From: Rhizobiales bacterium TNE-4
GTDB lineage: Bacteria > Pseudomonadota > Alphaproteobacteria > Rhizobiales > Beijerinckiaceae
Reading direction: 5' to 3'
DNA length: 64,000 bases
Assembly (NCBI GenBank): GCA_019083985.1
Contig: JAHRCV010000001.1
Span: 1,364,001-1,428,000, forward strand
The position numbers and the translations under genes are program-made. Under the pieces are notes generated by a model. That model was not told where the DNA came from, ran no database searches, and saw only the letters and a program-made list of their open reading frames with translations. How positions within the stretch are numbered: position 1 is the first letter of the stretch; every line of letters starts with the position of its first letter. This document shows, piece by piece, positions 28,608-37,805 of this stretch.

Positions 28608-30559
28608 CAGCGGGCTACCTCATTGATGATGAGGCGGCGGCGAATGGTGCCGACCTCGCCTGTTTCGTATGTGATCCGCGCATCGAAATCGATCTCGCGG
28701 ACGCCGGAATAAAGCGCCGCGATCAACGTGGCATAATGATCTTCAATCGTATTGCGACGTAGCTTGCGTGTCCGCGTGATTTCACCGTCATCCGCATCAA
28801 AATCCTTATGCAGATTGACGAAGCGGCGAATGGCAAGCGAAGGCGGTTGCAGGACATTTACATGCGCGAGAACCGAGGCAATGAGATCAGCGACCTCAGG
28901 CTTCTGCGACAGGTCGGCATAAGACGTATAGGAAATCCGCCGATCTTCCGCCCAGTTTCCGACGGCATCGAAATCGATACAGACAATCGCGGTCAACTCA
29001 TCGCGGCCCGCACCAAAGACAGCCACGTTACGGACATAGGGCGAGAATTTGATCCGATTTTCAATGAAGCCCGGGATAAAGCGTTCACCCGACGCGGTGC
29101 GCACCACCTCGCTCACACGCCCCAACACCACGAGATCGCCATCGGCATCGATCTGGCCGGCGTCCCCCGTATGTAACCAACCATCAACAATCGCTTTGGC
29201 CGAACCCTCCGGATCGTCATAATAGCCATCAACGACGGACGGTGACTTGATGAGTATCTCACCATTGTCATCAAGCTTCATCTCAACGCCAACCATTGGG
29301 CGACCAACCGTGTGAAGTTTCACGCGGTCATCGGGCTGGGCCGCGGTCAGGGCGCACGTCTCCGTCTGTCCATAAAATTGCTTAAGGTTGATGCCGAGCG
29401 CGCGGAAGAACAAAAACGTATCTTCACCCAGCGCCTCACCGCCCGTGAAGACGCGCTGAGCACGCGATAATCCCAGCCAATCGCGTAAAGGGGCACGCAC
29501 GAACACATCGCCAGCGATTTCCGTGATGCGATCACCCAGACTAATTGGCTGATGCGCGAGCCGCTTCTTTTCCAATTCAATCGCCCGCGGCATGAACCAT
29601 TCATAGAGCTTCCGCTTCAATGGCGTGGCATTCTGCATGCCCACCTGAATGCGTGTGAGCATCTGGTCCCATGCGCGCGGTGCCGCAAGATAAAAGGTGG
29701 GCGCTGCCTCACGCAGATCATGCAGCGCCGTCTCTTGCCGCTCAGGAATATTGATCGTTGCCACCATCATAAGGCCAGCACCAACCGTGAAGACGAAGTC
29801 GCCGACCCACGCTGTGGGAAGATAGGCGAACAATTCCTCATGTAACGCGAAGTAACCGCTCTTTTGCGCGTTAACAACACCACGTGCGACATTGCGCTGG
29901 CGCAGCGGAATGCCTTTCGGTTTACCTGTGGTACCGGAGGAATGGAGCAAGACGACAATATCGTCCGCTTTGGCACGGCTCAACAGATCGGCTGCCAAGC
30001 CTGGATCATCCTTCAGCCGCGCAATCCCATCAGCGATCAACGCGTCAAACGACATCACACCGGTTTCGGTGTAAAGCCCGAGGCCGCGCGGATCGTCATA
30101 GACAATCGTCTTCGGACGACCTATCCGGGCGCGCAATTCCAGAAGCTTATCAACCTGCTCCTGATCTTCCGCAATCGCGACATCCGGCGCACCATTTTCG
30201 GTGTAGACCTTTAATTCGTCTGGCGGCACATCTGGAAATACAGGCGAAGGGAACGCACGCAGCATGCCTGCGGCCAACATCGCATAATAGAGCCGTGGCC
30301 TGTTATCGCCAATCACAGTCAACGCCATGCCCGGCACCAAGCCGTGACGCTCTAGGCCCGCCGCAATCGCAAGGATTTCTCCCAAAACCTCGCGCCAGCT
30401 CTGTTCCTGCCAGATGCCGTAAACCCGTTCGCGAAACGCGATGCGATCGGGATATTCGGCAGCGTTGCGCGCCAAGGCCGCTACGAGCGACGCTGGCGCA
30501 CCATCTTCTGCCTTGTCCCAGACGAGGCGCTGCGGCACAAGCGCGGCGAAATCGTTCAT
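28607..30559 (-). CDS. long-chain-type acyl-CoA synthetase (AMP-forming)
   Basis: A 650-residue adenylate-forming ligase. The AMP motif VLLHSSGTTGKPKGIPL is near residue 215, followed by FYGQTETC and the WLHTGDAGQIDADGDL core; length fits the long-chain FadD15/ACSVL-like group more than the 540-residue class. It activates a carboxylic acid to its CoA thioester. The gene is embedded inside the transporter operon (livG overlap 4 nt upstream, livH overlap 1 nt downstream), which argues that the imported ligand is the acid activated here. In Pseudomonas the Atu cluster also carries an acyl-CoA synthetase (AtuH). Confidence 0.9.
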   Translation of the reverse strand: MNDFAALVPQRLVWDKAEDGAPASLVAALARNAAEYPDRIAFRERVYGIWQEQSWREVLGEILAIAAGLERHGLVPGMALTVIGDNRPRLYYAMLAAGMLRAFPSPVFPDVPPDELKVYTENGAPDVAIAEDQEQVDKLLELRARIGRPKTIVYDDPRGLGLYTETGVMSFDALIADGIARLKDDPGLAADLLSRAKADDIVVLLHSSGTTGKPKGIPLRQRNVARGVVNAQKSGYFALHEELFAYLPTAWVGDFVFTVGAGLMMVATINIPERQETALHDLREAAPTFYLAAPRAWDQMLTRIQVGMQNATPLKRKLYEWFMPRAIELEKKRLAHQPISLGDRITEIAGDVFVRAPLRDWLGLSRAQRVFTGGEALGEDTFLFFRALGINLKQFYGQTETCALTAAQPDDRVKLHTVGRPMVGVEMKLDDNGEILIKSPSVVDGYYDDPEGSAKAIVDGWLHTGDAGQIDADGDLVVLGRVSEVVRTASGERFIPGFIENRIKFSPYVRNVAVFGAGRDELTAIVCIDFDAVGNWAEDRRISYTSYADLSQKPEVADLIASVLAHVNVLQPPSLAIRRFVNLHKDFDADDGEITRTRKLRRNTIEDHYATLIAALYSGVREIDFDARITYETGEVGTIRRRLIINEVAR

Positions 30560-31389
30560 ATCGCCGCTCCCTTCATCTGCCTTTGTGCGGCGCGCTCGCC
30601 AATATAGGCCTTGATAACCTGCGGTTGGCTGATGGCTTGGCGCGGCTCGCCCTCCGCAATGATTTCGCCATAGCTCAGCACAACGATGCGATCACAGATG
30701 GCCGTGACGACATCCATATGATGCTCGATGATCAGAATGGTTACACCACGTTCTTCACGAGCATCCAAAATAAAGCGTGCGATGTATTCCTTCTCTTCCT
30801 GGTTCATCCCTGCCATCGGCTCGTCAAGGATCAGGAAGCGCGGTTCGGCCACAAGCGCACGCGCCAATTCAACCCGTTTCTGCAGGCCGAGCGGCACGGC
30901 TTCCACCGGCTCATCGCGAATGTCCTGCAACTGCATGAATTCGATGATTTCTTCGACAATACGGCGATTGGCCAACTCTTCCTTCTGCGCGCCCCACCAA
31001 TAAAAGAAAGAGCCCAATGCACTGGGATGCATATGGATGTGCCGCCCGATCAAAATATTGTCGAGCACGCTCATGCCTTTGAACAGCGCAAGATTCTGGA
31101 ACGTGCGCGCAATCCCACGCCGCGCGATTTGATGCGGTTCGATATGCGTGATGTTCTCGCCAAATAAAGTGATCGTGCCCTGATTGGGCGGATAAAATCC
31201 GGTGACGACATTCACGAGCGTCGTCTTGCCTGATCCATTCGGGCCCACGAGACCGAAGATCTCACCCTCATGCACGTTGAGCGAAACGCCCTTCAGCGCT
31301 TTCAAGCCACCGAATGAGCGCTCAATATCGTGACATGTGAGAACGATCGGTTTTTGCGGCGTTGGCATCATGGTGGGTGAAGTGCTCAT
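30556..31389 (-). CDS. livG: HAAT-type ABC transporter ATPase (LivG)
   Basis: A 277-residue ATPase with Walker A GPNGSGKTTL, a LivG-style GIARTFQNLALFKGMSVLDN, signature variant PLGLQKRVELARALV and Walker B LILDEPMAGM. The signature lacks the classic LSGGQ, as in many LivG relatives. It lies 12 nt after the carboxyltransferase gene and overlaps the synthetase by 4 nt. Its N-terminus has a short methionine/proline-rich extension. Confidence 0.92.
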   Translation of the reverse strand: MSTSPTMMPTPQKPIVLTCHDIERSFGGLKALKGVSLNVHEGEIFGLVGPNGSGKTTLVNVVTGFYPPNQGTITLFGENITHIEPHQIARRGIARTFQNLALFKGMSVLDNILIGRHIHMHPSALGSFFYWWGAQKEELANRRIVEEIIEFMQLQDIRDEPVEAVPLGLQKRVELARALVAEPRFLILDEPMAGMNQEEKEYIARFILDAREERGVTILIIEHHMDVVTAICDRIVVLSYGEIIAEGEPRQAISQPQVIKAYIGERAAQRQMKGAAI

Positions 31390-31401
31390 GCCGCGCGCCC
31401 C

Positions 31402-33009
31402 TTACATTCTGAACACGCCGTAGCGGGGATCACCGCCAGCGGCGTTGCATGCGGCTGACAACGCCATACCGAGCGCATTACGTGTGTCAGCCGGATCGAG
31501 AATGCCATCGTCCCAAATCTCGGACGTCGAATAATAAGCACTCGATTGTCGTTTATATTCCGCGAGGATTGGCTCACGGATGCCCGCGATGTCTTCGGCC
31601 GATAGCGTTTGCCCATGGCGCGCCATCTGCCGCACTTTAACCTCGGTGAGCACACCCGCTGCCTGCTCAGCGCCCATGACAGATATCTGGCTTTGCGGCC
31701 ACATGAACAAAAAGCGCGGATCAAAGGCGCGGCCAGACATGCCGTAATTGCCCGCGCCGAACGAGCCATTGACGATGACCGTCAATTTCGGCACTTCCAA
31801 TCCGGTGACCGCCATAATCATCTTGGCCCCATCCTTGGTGATGCCGCGATGCTCATAATCGCGACCGACCATGAAGCCCGTAATGTTCTGCAAGAACAGA
31901 ACAGGGATCCGGTTCTGATCGCATAGTTGCATAAAATGCGTACCCTTCAACGTGGAATCGTTGAAGAGAACACCATTGTTGGCCAGGATGCCGACTGGGC
32001 AGCCCCAAATATGCGCATAGCCGCAGACAAGCGTGGTGCCAAAGGCGGGCTGATATTCATGGAACCGGCTGCCATCAACAAGGCGCGCGATGATCTCACG
32101 CATATCAAACTGCGTCTTGATGTCGCGCGGAATGATGCCATAAAGCTCCGACGGATCATACGCTGGGGCTTCAGGCTCTTTCCAATTCAAGATCGCCTTG
32201 TCGCGTTTTGGAAAGGTCGACACGATCTCGCGCGCAATCGCGATCGCGTGCATTTCATTGTCAGCCGGATAATCGCCTGTGCCTGAAATGCGGGTGTGCA
32301 CATCCGCACCGCCCAATTCATCGACGGTAACTTCTTCACCCGTTGCCGCTTTAACGAGGGGTGGCCCGCCTAAAAAGATCGCGCCTGTACCTTTTACGAT
32401 GATGTTATATTCGCTGAGCGCAGGGACATAAGCGCCGCCCGCCGTGCAATGGCCAAGGACAACCGCCACTTGCGGGATGCCCATTTTTGAGAGCGTAGCC
32501 TGATTGCGGAAAATACGTCCGGCCAAATAACGGTCACCGAACAATTCAGCCTGCAATGGTAAGAAGCCACCGGCACTGTCGCACAAATGCACGACAGGCA
32601 GACGGTTCTCAATGGCGATATCGAGCGTCCGAACAATCTTCTTAATCGAGAGCGGATACCACGCACCACCCTTCACGCTCGCGTCATCCGCGTGAATGAT
32701 GACTTCACGGCCTGAAACAATGCCAATACCCGAGACGATCGCTGCGCCCGGCACTTCGCCGCCATAGGCCTCGCCGGCAGCCAATGTCGACAGTTCAAGG
32801 AAGGGCGTACCGGGATCAAGCAGAGCTTTGATACGATCACGCACGAACATCTTGTTCTGCCGCCGCAGTCGCTCGATGTCACGCTCTGGCCGGAGGTGAC
32901 GCGCTGCTTCCTGCCGCGCCTTCAACTCAGCAACGAGCGCACGGTTATGCGCGGCGTTGGCGCGGAACTCGGCGCTGTTCGGATCGATCTGGGAAAGGAT
33001 CCGGCGCAT
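31402..33009 (-). CDS. acyl-CoA carboxylase carboxyltransferase (beta) subunit, GCC/MCC type
   Basis: A 535-residue crotonase-fold carboxyltransferase like methylcrotonyl-CoA (MccB/LiuB) and geranyl-CoA (AtuC) carboxylases: DSAGGFLPLQAELFGDR, GHCTAGGAYVPALSEYN, FLGGPPLVKAATGEEV and GADVHTRISG. It transfers carboxylate from biotin to a beta-methyl-branched enoyl-CoA. I place the start at ATG 33009, overlapping the stop of the biotin carrier gene (TGATG); upstream extension is arginine/cysteine-rich and unlikely. With AtuA nearby and no HMG-CoA lyase gene, geranyl- or citronellyl-type substrates are at least as likely as 3-methylcrotonyl-CoA. Confidence 0.92.
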   Translation of the reverse strand: MRRILSQIDPNSAEFRANAAHNRALVAELKARQEAARHLRPERDIERLRRQNKMFVRDRIKALLDPGTPFLELSTLAAGEAYGGEVPGAAIVSGIGIVSGREVIIHADDASVKGGAWYPLSIKKIVRTLDIAIENRLPVVHLCDSAGGFLPLQAELFGDRYLAGRIFRNQATLSKMGIPQVAVVLGHCTAGGAYVPALSEYNIIVKGTGAIFLGGPPLVKAATGEEVTVDELGGADVHTRISGTGDYPADNEMHAIAIAREIVSTFPKRDKAILNWKEPEAPAYDPSELYGIIPRDIKTQFDMREIIARLVDGSRFHEYQPAFGTTLVCGYAHIWGCPVGILANNGVLFNDSTLKGTHFMQLCDQNRIPVLFLQNITGFMVGRDYEHRGITKDGAKMIMAVTGLEVPKLTVIVNGSFGAGNYGMSGRAFDPRFLFMWPQSQISVMGAEQAAGVLTEVKVRQMARHGQTLSAEDIAGIREPILAEYKRQSSAYYSTSEIWDDGILDPADTRNALGMALSAACNAAGGDPRYGVFRM

Positions 33010-33506
33010 CACGAATCCTCCACCAGGCTCACGAGAAGCGTGCCGCGTTCGAACGTTGCGCCCTCGCCGACATGGACCGCTTCGACAACACCATCGCGCC
33101 ATGCGCGGATCGTCGTTTCAAGCTTCATGCTTTCGATTACAAGGATGGCATCGCCTGCCGACACAGAGGCACCCGCCTCCACAGCGATCCGCACCACCGT
33201 TCCCGGCATCGGCGCGCGCGCCGCTGCATTGGCTTCGGTTGCATCAGCGCTGGCAAAGCGACGCACGGGTTCGTGATGTCTCAGATGATAATGGCGACCA
33301 TCAAGATGGAGGAAAATCTCCTCGCCTGCGATTGCGTACCGGACTTCACAATCCTCGCCATCAATCGCAAGAGCTAGGAAGCCCTGCGTCTCACCTTCAA
33401 GAACGATCAGCGCTTCTTGCCCTGCTGCGTGTAGCCGGAAACCACCGGGAACCGGGGATAGAAAGACATCATGAACCGTACCGTGAAGATCGAGGCCGTG
33501 CCGCAT
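33009..33506 (-). CDS. stand-alone biotin carboxyl carrier protein
   Basis: A 165-residue protein. The last 75 residues are a biotinyl domain (APMPGTVVRIAVEAG) with the biotin lysine at position 128 in ESMKLE, a variant of the usual EAMKM. The first 85 residues form a small beta-rich domain resembling the BT linker of MCC/PCC alpha subunits (HYHLRHHE). It overlaps both neighbours by one base, so carrier and enzyme subunits are made in step. Confidence 0.9.
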   Translation of the reverse strand: MRHGLDLHGTVHDVFLSPVPGGFRLHAAGQEALIVLEGETQGFLALAIDGEDCEVRYAIAGEEIFLHLDGRHYHLRHHEPVRRFASADATEANAAARAPMPGTVVRIAVEAGASVSAGDAILVIESMKLETTIRAWRDGVVEAVHVGEGATFERGTLLVSLVEDS

Positions 33507-34984
33507 CAGTTTCGCCAGCCTCCCATCATCGCATGAAGGGTGGGAATTTCTTCCGCCTCTTCGCGCAGAACCGGCAGGGCCATGCAGGCTGCCCCAAGGA
33601 CACGCATCAAGGCTTCACCCTCAACATCAGGCGCCTGTGCCAAATGTGGATTCGCATCGATGAAACCGGTATGAACGTCACCCGAGCGGAATGCGGATGA
33701 ACCAGTAAGTGCGCCCAAGAACTCGATATTGGTCTCGCACCCAAGGATCACGAATTCACGCAAAGCGTCGCAGGCCCTGTCGATGGCAGATGAACGATCG
33801 GGCGCATGTATGATCAATTTCGCCAGCATCGGATCGAACGCGCTGGTGACGCGCTGGCCTTGCACGAAACCCGTATCGATGCGCACGCCCTCGCCTTCCG
33901 GCGGATCGAACACGAGCAGCGGCCCTGTCGTTGGAAGAAAACCGCGTGATGGCGATTCGGCATAGATCCGCAATTCGATGGCATGGCCGTTCGAACGAAT
34001 CTCAGATTGCGTGCATGGCAATCCTTCACCCGCGGCGATGCGTAATTGCCATTCGACAAGGTCGAGACCTGTGACTTCTTCTGTCACAGGATGTTCCACT
34101 TGGAGGCGCGTGTTCATTTCGAGAAAATAGAATTCATCGCGGCCATAGATGAATTCAACCGTACCAGCATTGGCATAATGGGCCGCGCGGGCCAGATCGA
34201 CCGCCGCCTGACAAATGCGCGCGCGCAAATCAGGCGTGAGCACAGGAGATGGCGTCTCCTCAATGATCTTTTGAAAGCGGCGTTGAGCCGAGCATTCGCG
34301 CTCGCCCAGATGGATCACATGACCTTGGCCATCCCCAAACACTTGCACTTCGATATGGCGCGGCTCCTCGACAAAACGTTCGACATAAAGCCGCCCATCG
34401 CCGAAATAGCGCGCCCCTTCGCTCCGTGCCTGCGCGATTTCTTCATCGAGTTTGGCCATGTCGCGCACGATACGCATGCCCTTGCCGCCGCCGCCCGCTG
34501 AGGGTTTGACCAAGAGCGGCGCCCCAAGCGCGCGCGCCTTGGCAACAAAATTGACTGGATCATCATCTTCGATCACTGAGGGGGCTACAGGCACGCCATG
34601 CTTTTGCGCAAAGGCACGCGCGCGCACCTTATCGCCCATCAGATCAATCATCGCGGCCGTCGGACCCACGAAGATAAGCCCCGCCTCGCTGACGGCTTTT
34701 GCAAAAGCAGCATTCTCGGAGAGAAAACCGTAACCAGGATGAATGGCGTCGGCACCCGCCTTCTGTGCGGCCGCAAGAATTTGCGCCGCATCAAGGTAGG
34801 CCGCAACGCCCGTCCGGCCCTCCAACATCACAATTTCGTCTGCCATGACGGACGCTGGCGAGCCGAGATCGAGTTCATGGCAAACCAGAACCGTGGCAAT
34901 CCCGAGCCGCTGTGCCGTACGGATGACGCGGACAGCGATCTCACCGCGATTGGCAATCAGCAACTTTGTGATCGGTCGGCTCAT
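33506..34984 (-). CDS. biotin carboxylase subunit
   Basis: A 492-residue ATP-grasp biotin carboxylase: IANRGEIAVRVIRTAQRLGI at the N-terminus, the glycine-rich KPSAGGGGKGMRI, and the active-site EMNTRLQVEHPVTEEVTGLD. MCC and GCC alpha subunits (about 660 residues) normally continue into the biotinyl domain; here the chain stops after the BC domain plus about 50 residues, and the carrier is a separate gene. It overlaps tetR by 4 nt. Confidence 0.92.
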   Translation of the reverse strand: MSRPITKLLIANRGEIAVRVIRTAQRLGIATVLVCHELDLGSPASVMADEIVMLEGRTGVAAYLDAAQILAAAQKAGADAIHPGYGFLSENAAFAKAVSEAGLIFVGPTAAMIDLMGDKVRARAFAQKHGVPVAPSVIEDDDPVNFVAKARALGAPLLVKPSAGGGGKGMRIVRDMAKLDEEIAQARSEGARYFGDGRLYVERFVEEPRHIEVQVFGDGQGHVIHLGERECSAQRRFQKIIEETPSPVLTPDLRARICQAAVDLARAAHYANAGTVEFIYGRDEFYFLEMNTRLQVEHPVTEEVTGLDLVEWQLRIAAGEGLPCTQSEIRSNGHAIELRIYAESPSRGFLPTTGPLLVFDPPEGEGVRIDTGFVQGQRVTSAFDPMLAKLIIHAPDRSSAIDRACDALREFVILGCETNIEFLGALTGSSAFRSGDVHTGFIDANPHLAQAPDVEGEALMRVLGAACMALPVLREEAEEIPTLHAMMGGWRN

Positions 34985-35604
34985 AGCCGCTCCTGCTTCA
35001 CAGGCTGAAGCCCGACCATGACAATATCGACGAGGTCATTGGCCGTCTTATCAACATCGATCTGTCGGCCCTGCACCGCCGACCACGCCCGATGCTCAAC
35101 GGTGCCAAAAATCAAATCGCGCACGAGCCGGGGATCGATCCCTTGGCGGATTTCCCCGCGCGCAGCCGCTTTCTGCACGATGCCGACGACAATCGACGTA
35201 TACCGTTGATTGAGCTGCCTGATGGGTGAAACGGCATAATCCGTCTGGGTCCGCACCTCGGCAAAAAACAGCCGGCAGAGATCAACATCGTCAACAAAGG
35301 TTTGAAGATGGCGGCGAACCAGATCGCGCAGCTGATCCAGAAACGGCATATCTCGTGCAGCAATTTCTTCGAGATCAAGCATTGTGCGCTCATAAAAGCG
35401 GCGCAAAACCTCGTTCAGAAGATCTCGTTTGTTGCGGAAATAGCGGTAAAGCAAACCGTCCGAAATGCCGGCGCGGCGAGCGATCTGTGCTACGGATGTG
35501 TTCTCAAAACCGGTTTCTGCAAAAGCACTGCGCGCTGCATCAAGGATCGAATCCGACCGATCTTGCATTTTGCGCGGGCTAATTACCGGCATGAATTCGC
35601 TCAC
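34981..35604 (-). CDS. TetR family regulator of the carboxylase/Atu-like locus
   Basis: A 207-residue TetR protein. The helix-turn-helix is at residues 37-60 (TSVAQIARRAGISDGLLYRY, with FRNKRDLLNEVL after it), and the ligand domain follows. Start may be GTG 35604 or ATG 35592. It is the first gene of the minus-strand operon and is divergent from the acyl-CoA dehydrogenase gene; a perfect 13-bp inverted repeat lies between them. The likely effector is an acyl-CoA intermediate, as for other TetR regulators of acyl-CoA degradation. It would correspond in role to AtuR. Confidence 0.88.
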   Translation of the reverse strand: MSEFMPVISPRKMQDRSDSILDAARSAFAETGFENTSVAQIARRAGISDGLLYRYFRNKRDLLNEVLRRFYERTMLDLEEIAARDMPFLDQLRDLVRRHLQTFVDDVDLCRLFFAEVRTQTDYAVSPIRQLNQRYTSIVVGIVQKAAARGEIRQGIDPRLVRDLIFGTVEHRAWSAVQGRQIDVDKTANDLVDIVMVGLQPVKQERL

Positions 35605-35684
35605 TGCGGTTTTGCAACCGCATCCCCCAAACGTCCCGTCCCCAAAGCTGCCTTTTCACCGAAGGCTTGCCTTCTATGAGTTAG

Positions 35685-35697
35685 TGAATATCATTCA
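35685..35697. promoter_or_regulatory. probable TetR operator 1
   Basis: TGAAT-ATC-ATTCA, a perfect inverted repeat of 13 bp in the 140-bp gap between tetR and the acyl-CoA dehydrogenase gene. The same palindrome occurs at 37781-37793. Confidence 0.65.
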
Positions 35698-35744
35698 TTT
35701 AACCAAGTCAACAGGCTCCGTGAGAGGGCCGCGGGGAGAATGCC

Positions 35745-36947
35745 ATGTCGACCATGCAGGCCGAGCACAGCAATAGCGCGCCCAATCCATTCGGGCTTTC
35801 GCCCGATCATCAAGAGATCCTCGACCTCGCGACAAATTTTGCTCGTGACGAACTGTCGCCGCTGCAAGAGCGAATGGACAATGAAGAATGGTGGCCGCCC
35901 CATGTGATGCCGGCCTTGGGGCAAATGGGATTTCTGGGCGTGACGGTTCCTGAGCGTTTTGGCGGCGCTGGATCCGATTTCTTCACCTCAGGACTGATCG
36001 CGCAAGGGCTCGCACGCCACAATCATTCGATCTCCCTGTCGTATCTGGCGCATGAAAATCTCTGTCTCAACAATATTGCGCGTAATGCCAATGAAGACAT
36101 CAAGCAGCGCTATCTGCCGGGATTGTGCGATGGCTCCAAGATTGGTGCACTTGGCCTCACCGAACCCGGCGCAGGATCGGATGCGCTCGGCTCCATGGCT
36201 ACAACAGCCAAGCGTGATGGCGACGATTACATTCTCAACGGACGTAAGCTGTACATCACCAATGGTCCGGTGGCCGATGTCTTGCTCGTTTACGCAAAGA
36301 CCGATCCTTCGAAAGGCGCAAAGGGCATTTCCGCCTTTGTGATTGAAAAGGGCATGCCCGGTTTTGGCGTGGCGCAAAAACTCGACAAGATGGGCTTTCG
36401 CGGTTCAACCACAGCCGAACTCGTCTTCGATAATTGCCGCGTGCCTGCGAAAAACCTCGTTGGCGAGGAGAATCGCGGTGTCGGCATCGTGATGAGCGGG
36501 CTCGATCTTGAGCGTGCGATCGTTGCTATGATCAATGTCGGCATGGCCGAGCGCGCCCTCGAATTGGCAGTTGACTACGCCAAGATGCGCGAGCAATTCG
36601 GCAAACCGATTTCCTCGTTCCAGCTGGTTCAGGGCAAGCTCGCCGATATGTACACGCTCGTTGAGGCAATGAAAGCGCTATGCTGGTCAACGCTTGCGGC
36701 GCTCAACAATCTGGGCGAAGGCGAAGGCGGGCGCGGTGAAGCGCACAAGATTTCGGCCGCCGCCATCATGTTCGCGGCGGATCATTGCTCAAAGGTCGTG
36801 TCTGACGCGGTGCAAATTTTCGGTGGCTCAGGCTATATGCGTGAGACGGAAATCAACCGTCTCTACCGCGCGTCCAAGCTGCTCGAAATCGGCGCGGGGA
36901 CGACCGAAATCCGCAAGATCATCATCGCTGGCGAATTGTTGCGCTAA
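35745..36947 (+). CDS. acyl-CoA dehydrogenase (isovaleryl/citronellyl-CoA type)
   Basis: A 400-residue flavoenzyme that introduces the alpha-beta double bond into an acyl-CoA. FAD/substrate signatures are present: GLTEPGAGSDALGSM, YITNGPVADVLLVYAK and FGGSGYMRETEINRLYRA. The glutamate in SGLDLERAI sits where isovaleryl-CoA dehydrogenases keep their catalytic base, different from the C-terminal position in short and medium chain enzymes. In an Atu context it corresponds to AtuD. The ATG at 35745 follows GGGGAGAA. It is the only gene of its plus-strand unit and ends one base before the convergent hydratase gene. Confidence 0.9.
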   Translation: MSTMQAEHSNSAPNPFGLSPDHQEILDLATNFARDELSPLQERMDNEEWWPPHVMPALGQMGFLGVTVPERFGGAGSDFFTSGLIAQGLARHNHSISLSYLAHENLCLNNIARNANEDIKQRYLPGLCDGSKIGALGLTEPGAGSDALGSMATTAKRDGDDYILNGRKLYITNGPVADVLLVYAKTDPSKGAKGISAFVIEKGMPGFGVAQKLDKMGFRGSTTAELVFDNCRVPAKNLVGEENRGVGIVMSGLDLERAIVAMINVGMAERALELAVDYAKMREQFGKPISSFQLVQGKLADMYTLVEAMKALCWSTLAALNNLGEGEGGRGEAHKISAAAIMFAADHCSKVVSDAVQIFGGSGYMRETEINRLYRASKLLEIGAGTTEIRKIIIAGELLR

Positions 36948-37727
36948 TTAAAAACGTGTCGGCCTTTTTTCAATAAAGGCCGTCACACCTTCCCGGAAAT
37001 CGGCCGTGCCCGCGCGTTCGATGAACGAGGCGCGTTCAAGCGCCAATTGGCTCGCGAATTGACCCTCTGCCGCCGCATGGACAAGCCGTTTGACAGCGGC
37101 GTTAGCACCTTTCGATCCAGCCACGAACCGCAATGCATAGGCCATGCTTTCGGTTTCAAGATCCGCCAACGGTACGACGCGATTGACAAAGCCCAATGCC
37201 AGCGCCCCCTTCGCATCGAGCGGATCGTTCAGCATGATAAATTCAATCGCACGGCGCGCGCCGAGCGCCTGCGTTACGCTCCAGGTCGTTCCGCCATCAG
37301 GAGACGTGCCGAGCTTGGTATAGGCGGAAATCATGACAACATTATCCGCCGCAATCGCGACATCGCAGGCAAGCGCAAGACCCAGGCCGCCTCCTGCAAC
37401 CGCACCTTGGAGCACGGCGATCACCGGCTTCGGCATGGTGCGGATTGTGGTCACGATCCCATGAAACGCTTCGATCAAATGGCCGATCGTCTCGGGTGCA
37501 GCGTCGAAATTCTCAGCGAACATGCCGACATCGCCGCCCGCCATGAAAGCGCGGCCCTCACCCTGGATGCGCACCGCACGGATCGTTTCATCCTCGGCCG
37601 CGCGCTTGACGGCATCACGCAAAGCAAAAGCAAGATCGCGATTGAGCGCATTCAATTGCGCAGGGCGGTTCATTGTAATCGTCGCAACAGCACCATCGAC
37701 CGCATAGAGAACAGGAGCTTCAGACAT
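36948..37727 (-). CDS. enoyl-CoA hydratase/isomerase family protein
   Basis: A 259-residue crotonase. The oxyanion motif is present (GEGRAFMAGGDVGMF and QGAVAGGGLGLALACD), but both hydratase glutamates are absent: the GGG-E position is leucine and the second loop reads YTKLGTSPDGG with an aspartate instead. That pattern is typical of isomerase-like members such as PaaG. It is divergent from the second hydratase and shares operator 2. An isomerisation role (double-bond shift in an unsaturated acyl-CoA) is therefore more likely than hydration. Confidence 0.88.
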   Translation of the reverse strand: MSEAPVLYAVDGAVATITMNRPAQLNALNRDLAFALRDAVKRAAEDETIRAVRIQGEGRAFMAGGDVGMFAENFDAAPETIGHLIEAFHGIVTTIRTMPKPVIAVLQGAVAGGGLGLALACDVAIAADNVVMISAYTKLGTSPDGGTTWSVTQALGARRAIEFIMLNDPLDAKGALALGFVNRVVPLADLETESMAYALRFVAGSKGANAAVKRLVHAAAEGQFASQLALERASFIERAGTADFREGVTAFIEKRPTRF

Positions 37728-37780
37728 GGCGCCCTCCCGCGCTTGATCTTCGATTGTTTTGCGATAGTCTCAACCAAAAA

Positions 37781-37793
37781 TGAATGACATTCA
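37781..37793. promoter_or_regulatory. probable TetR operator 2
   Basis: TGAAT-GAC-ATTCA, a perfect 13-bp inverted repeat with the same arms and spacing as operator 1. It lies between the divergent crotonase genes, ending 12 bases before the ATG at 37806, so a bound repressor would block that start. Confidence 0.65.
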
Positions 37794-37805
37794 ATAGGGG
37801 CGGAT

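Noticed and set aside
29884-31167. A 427-codon plus-strand frame across the acyl-CoA synthetase and livG
   Set aside because: It spans two well-supported minus genes and has shadow-type composition.
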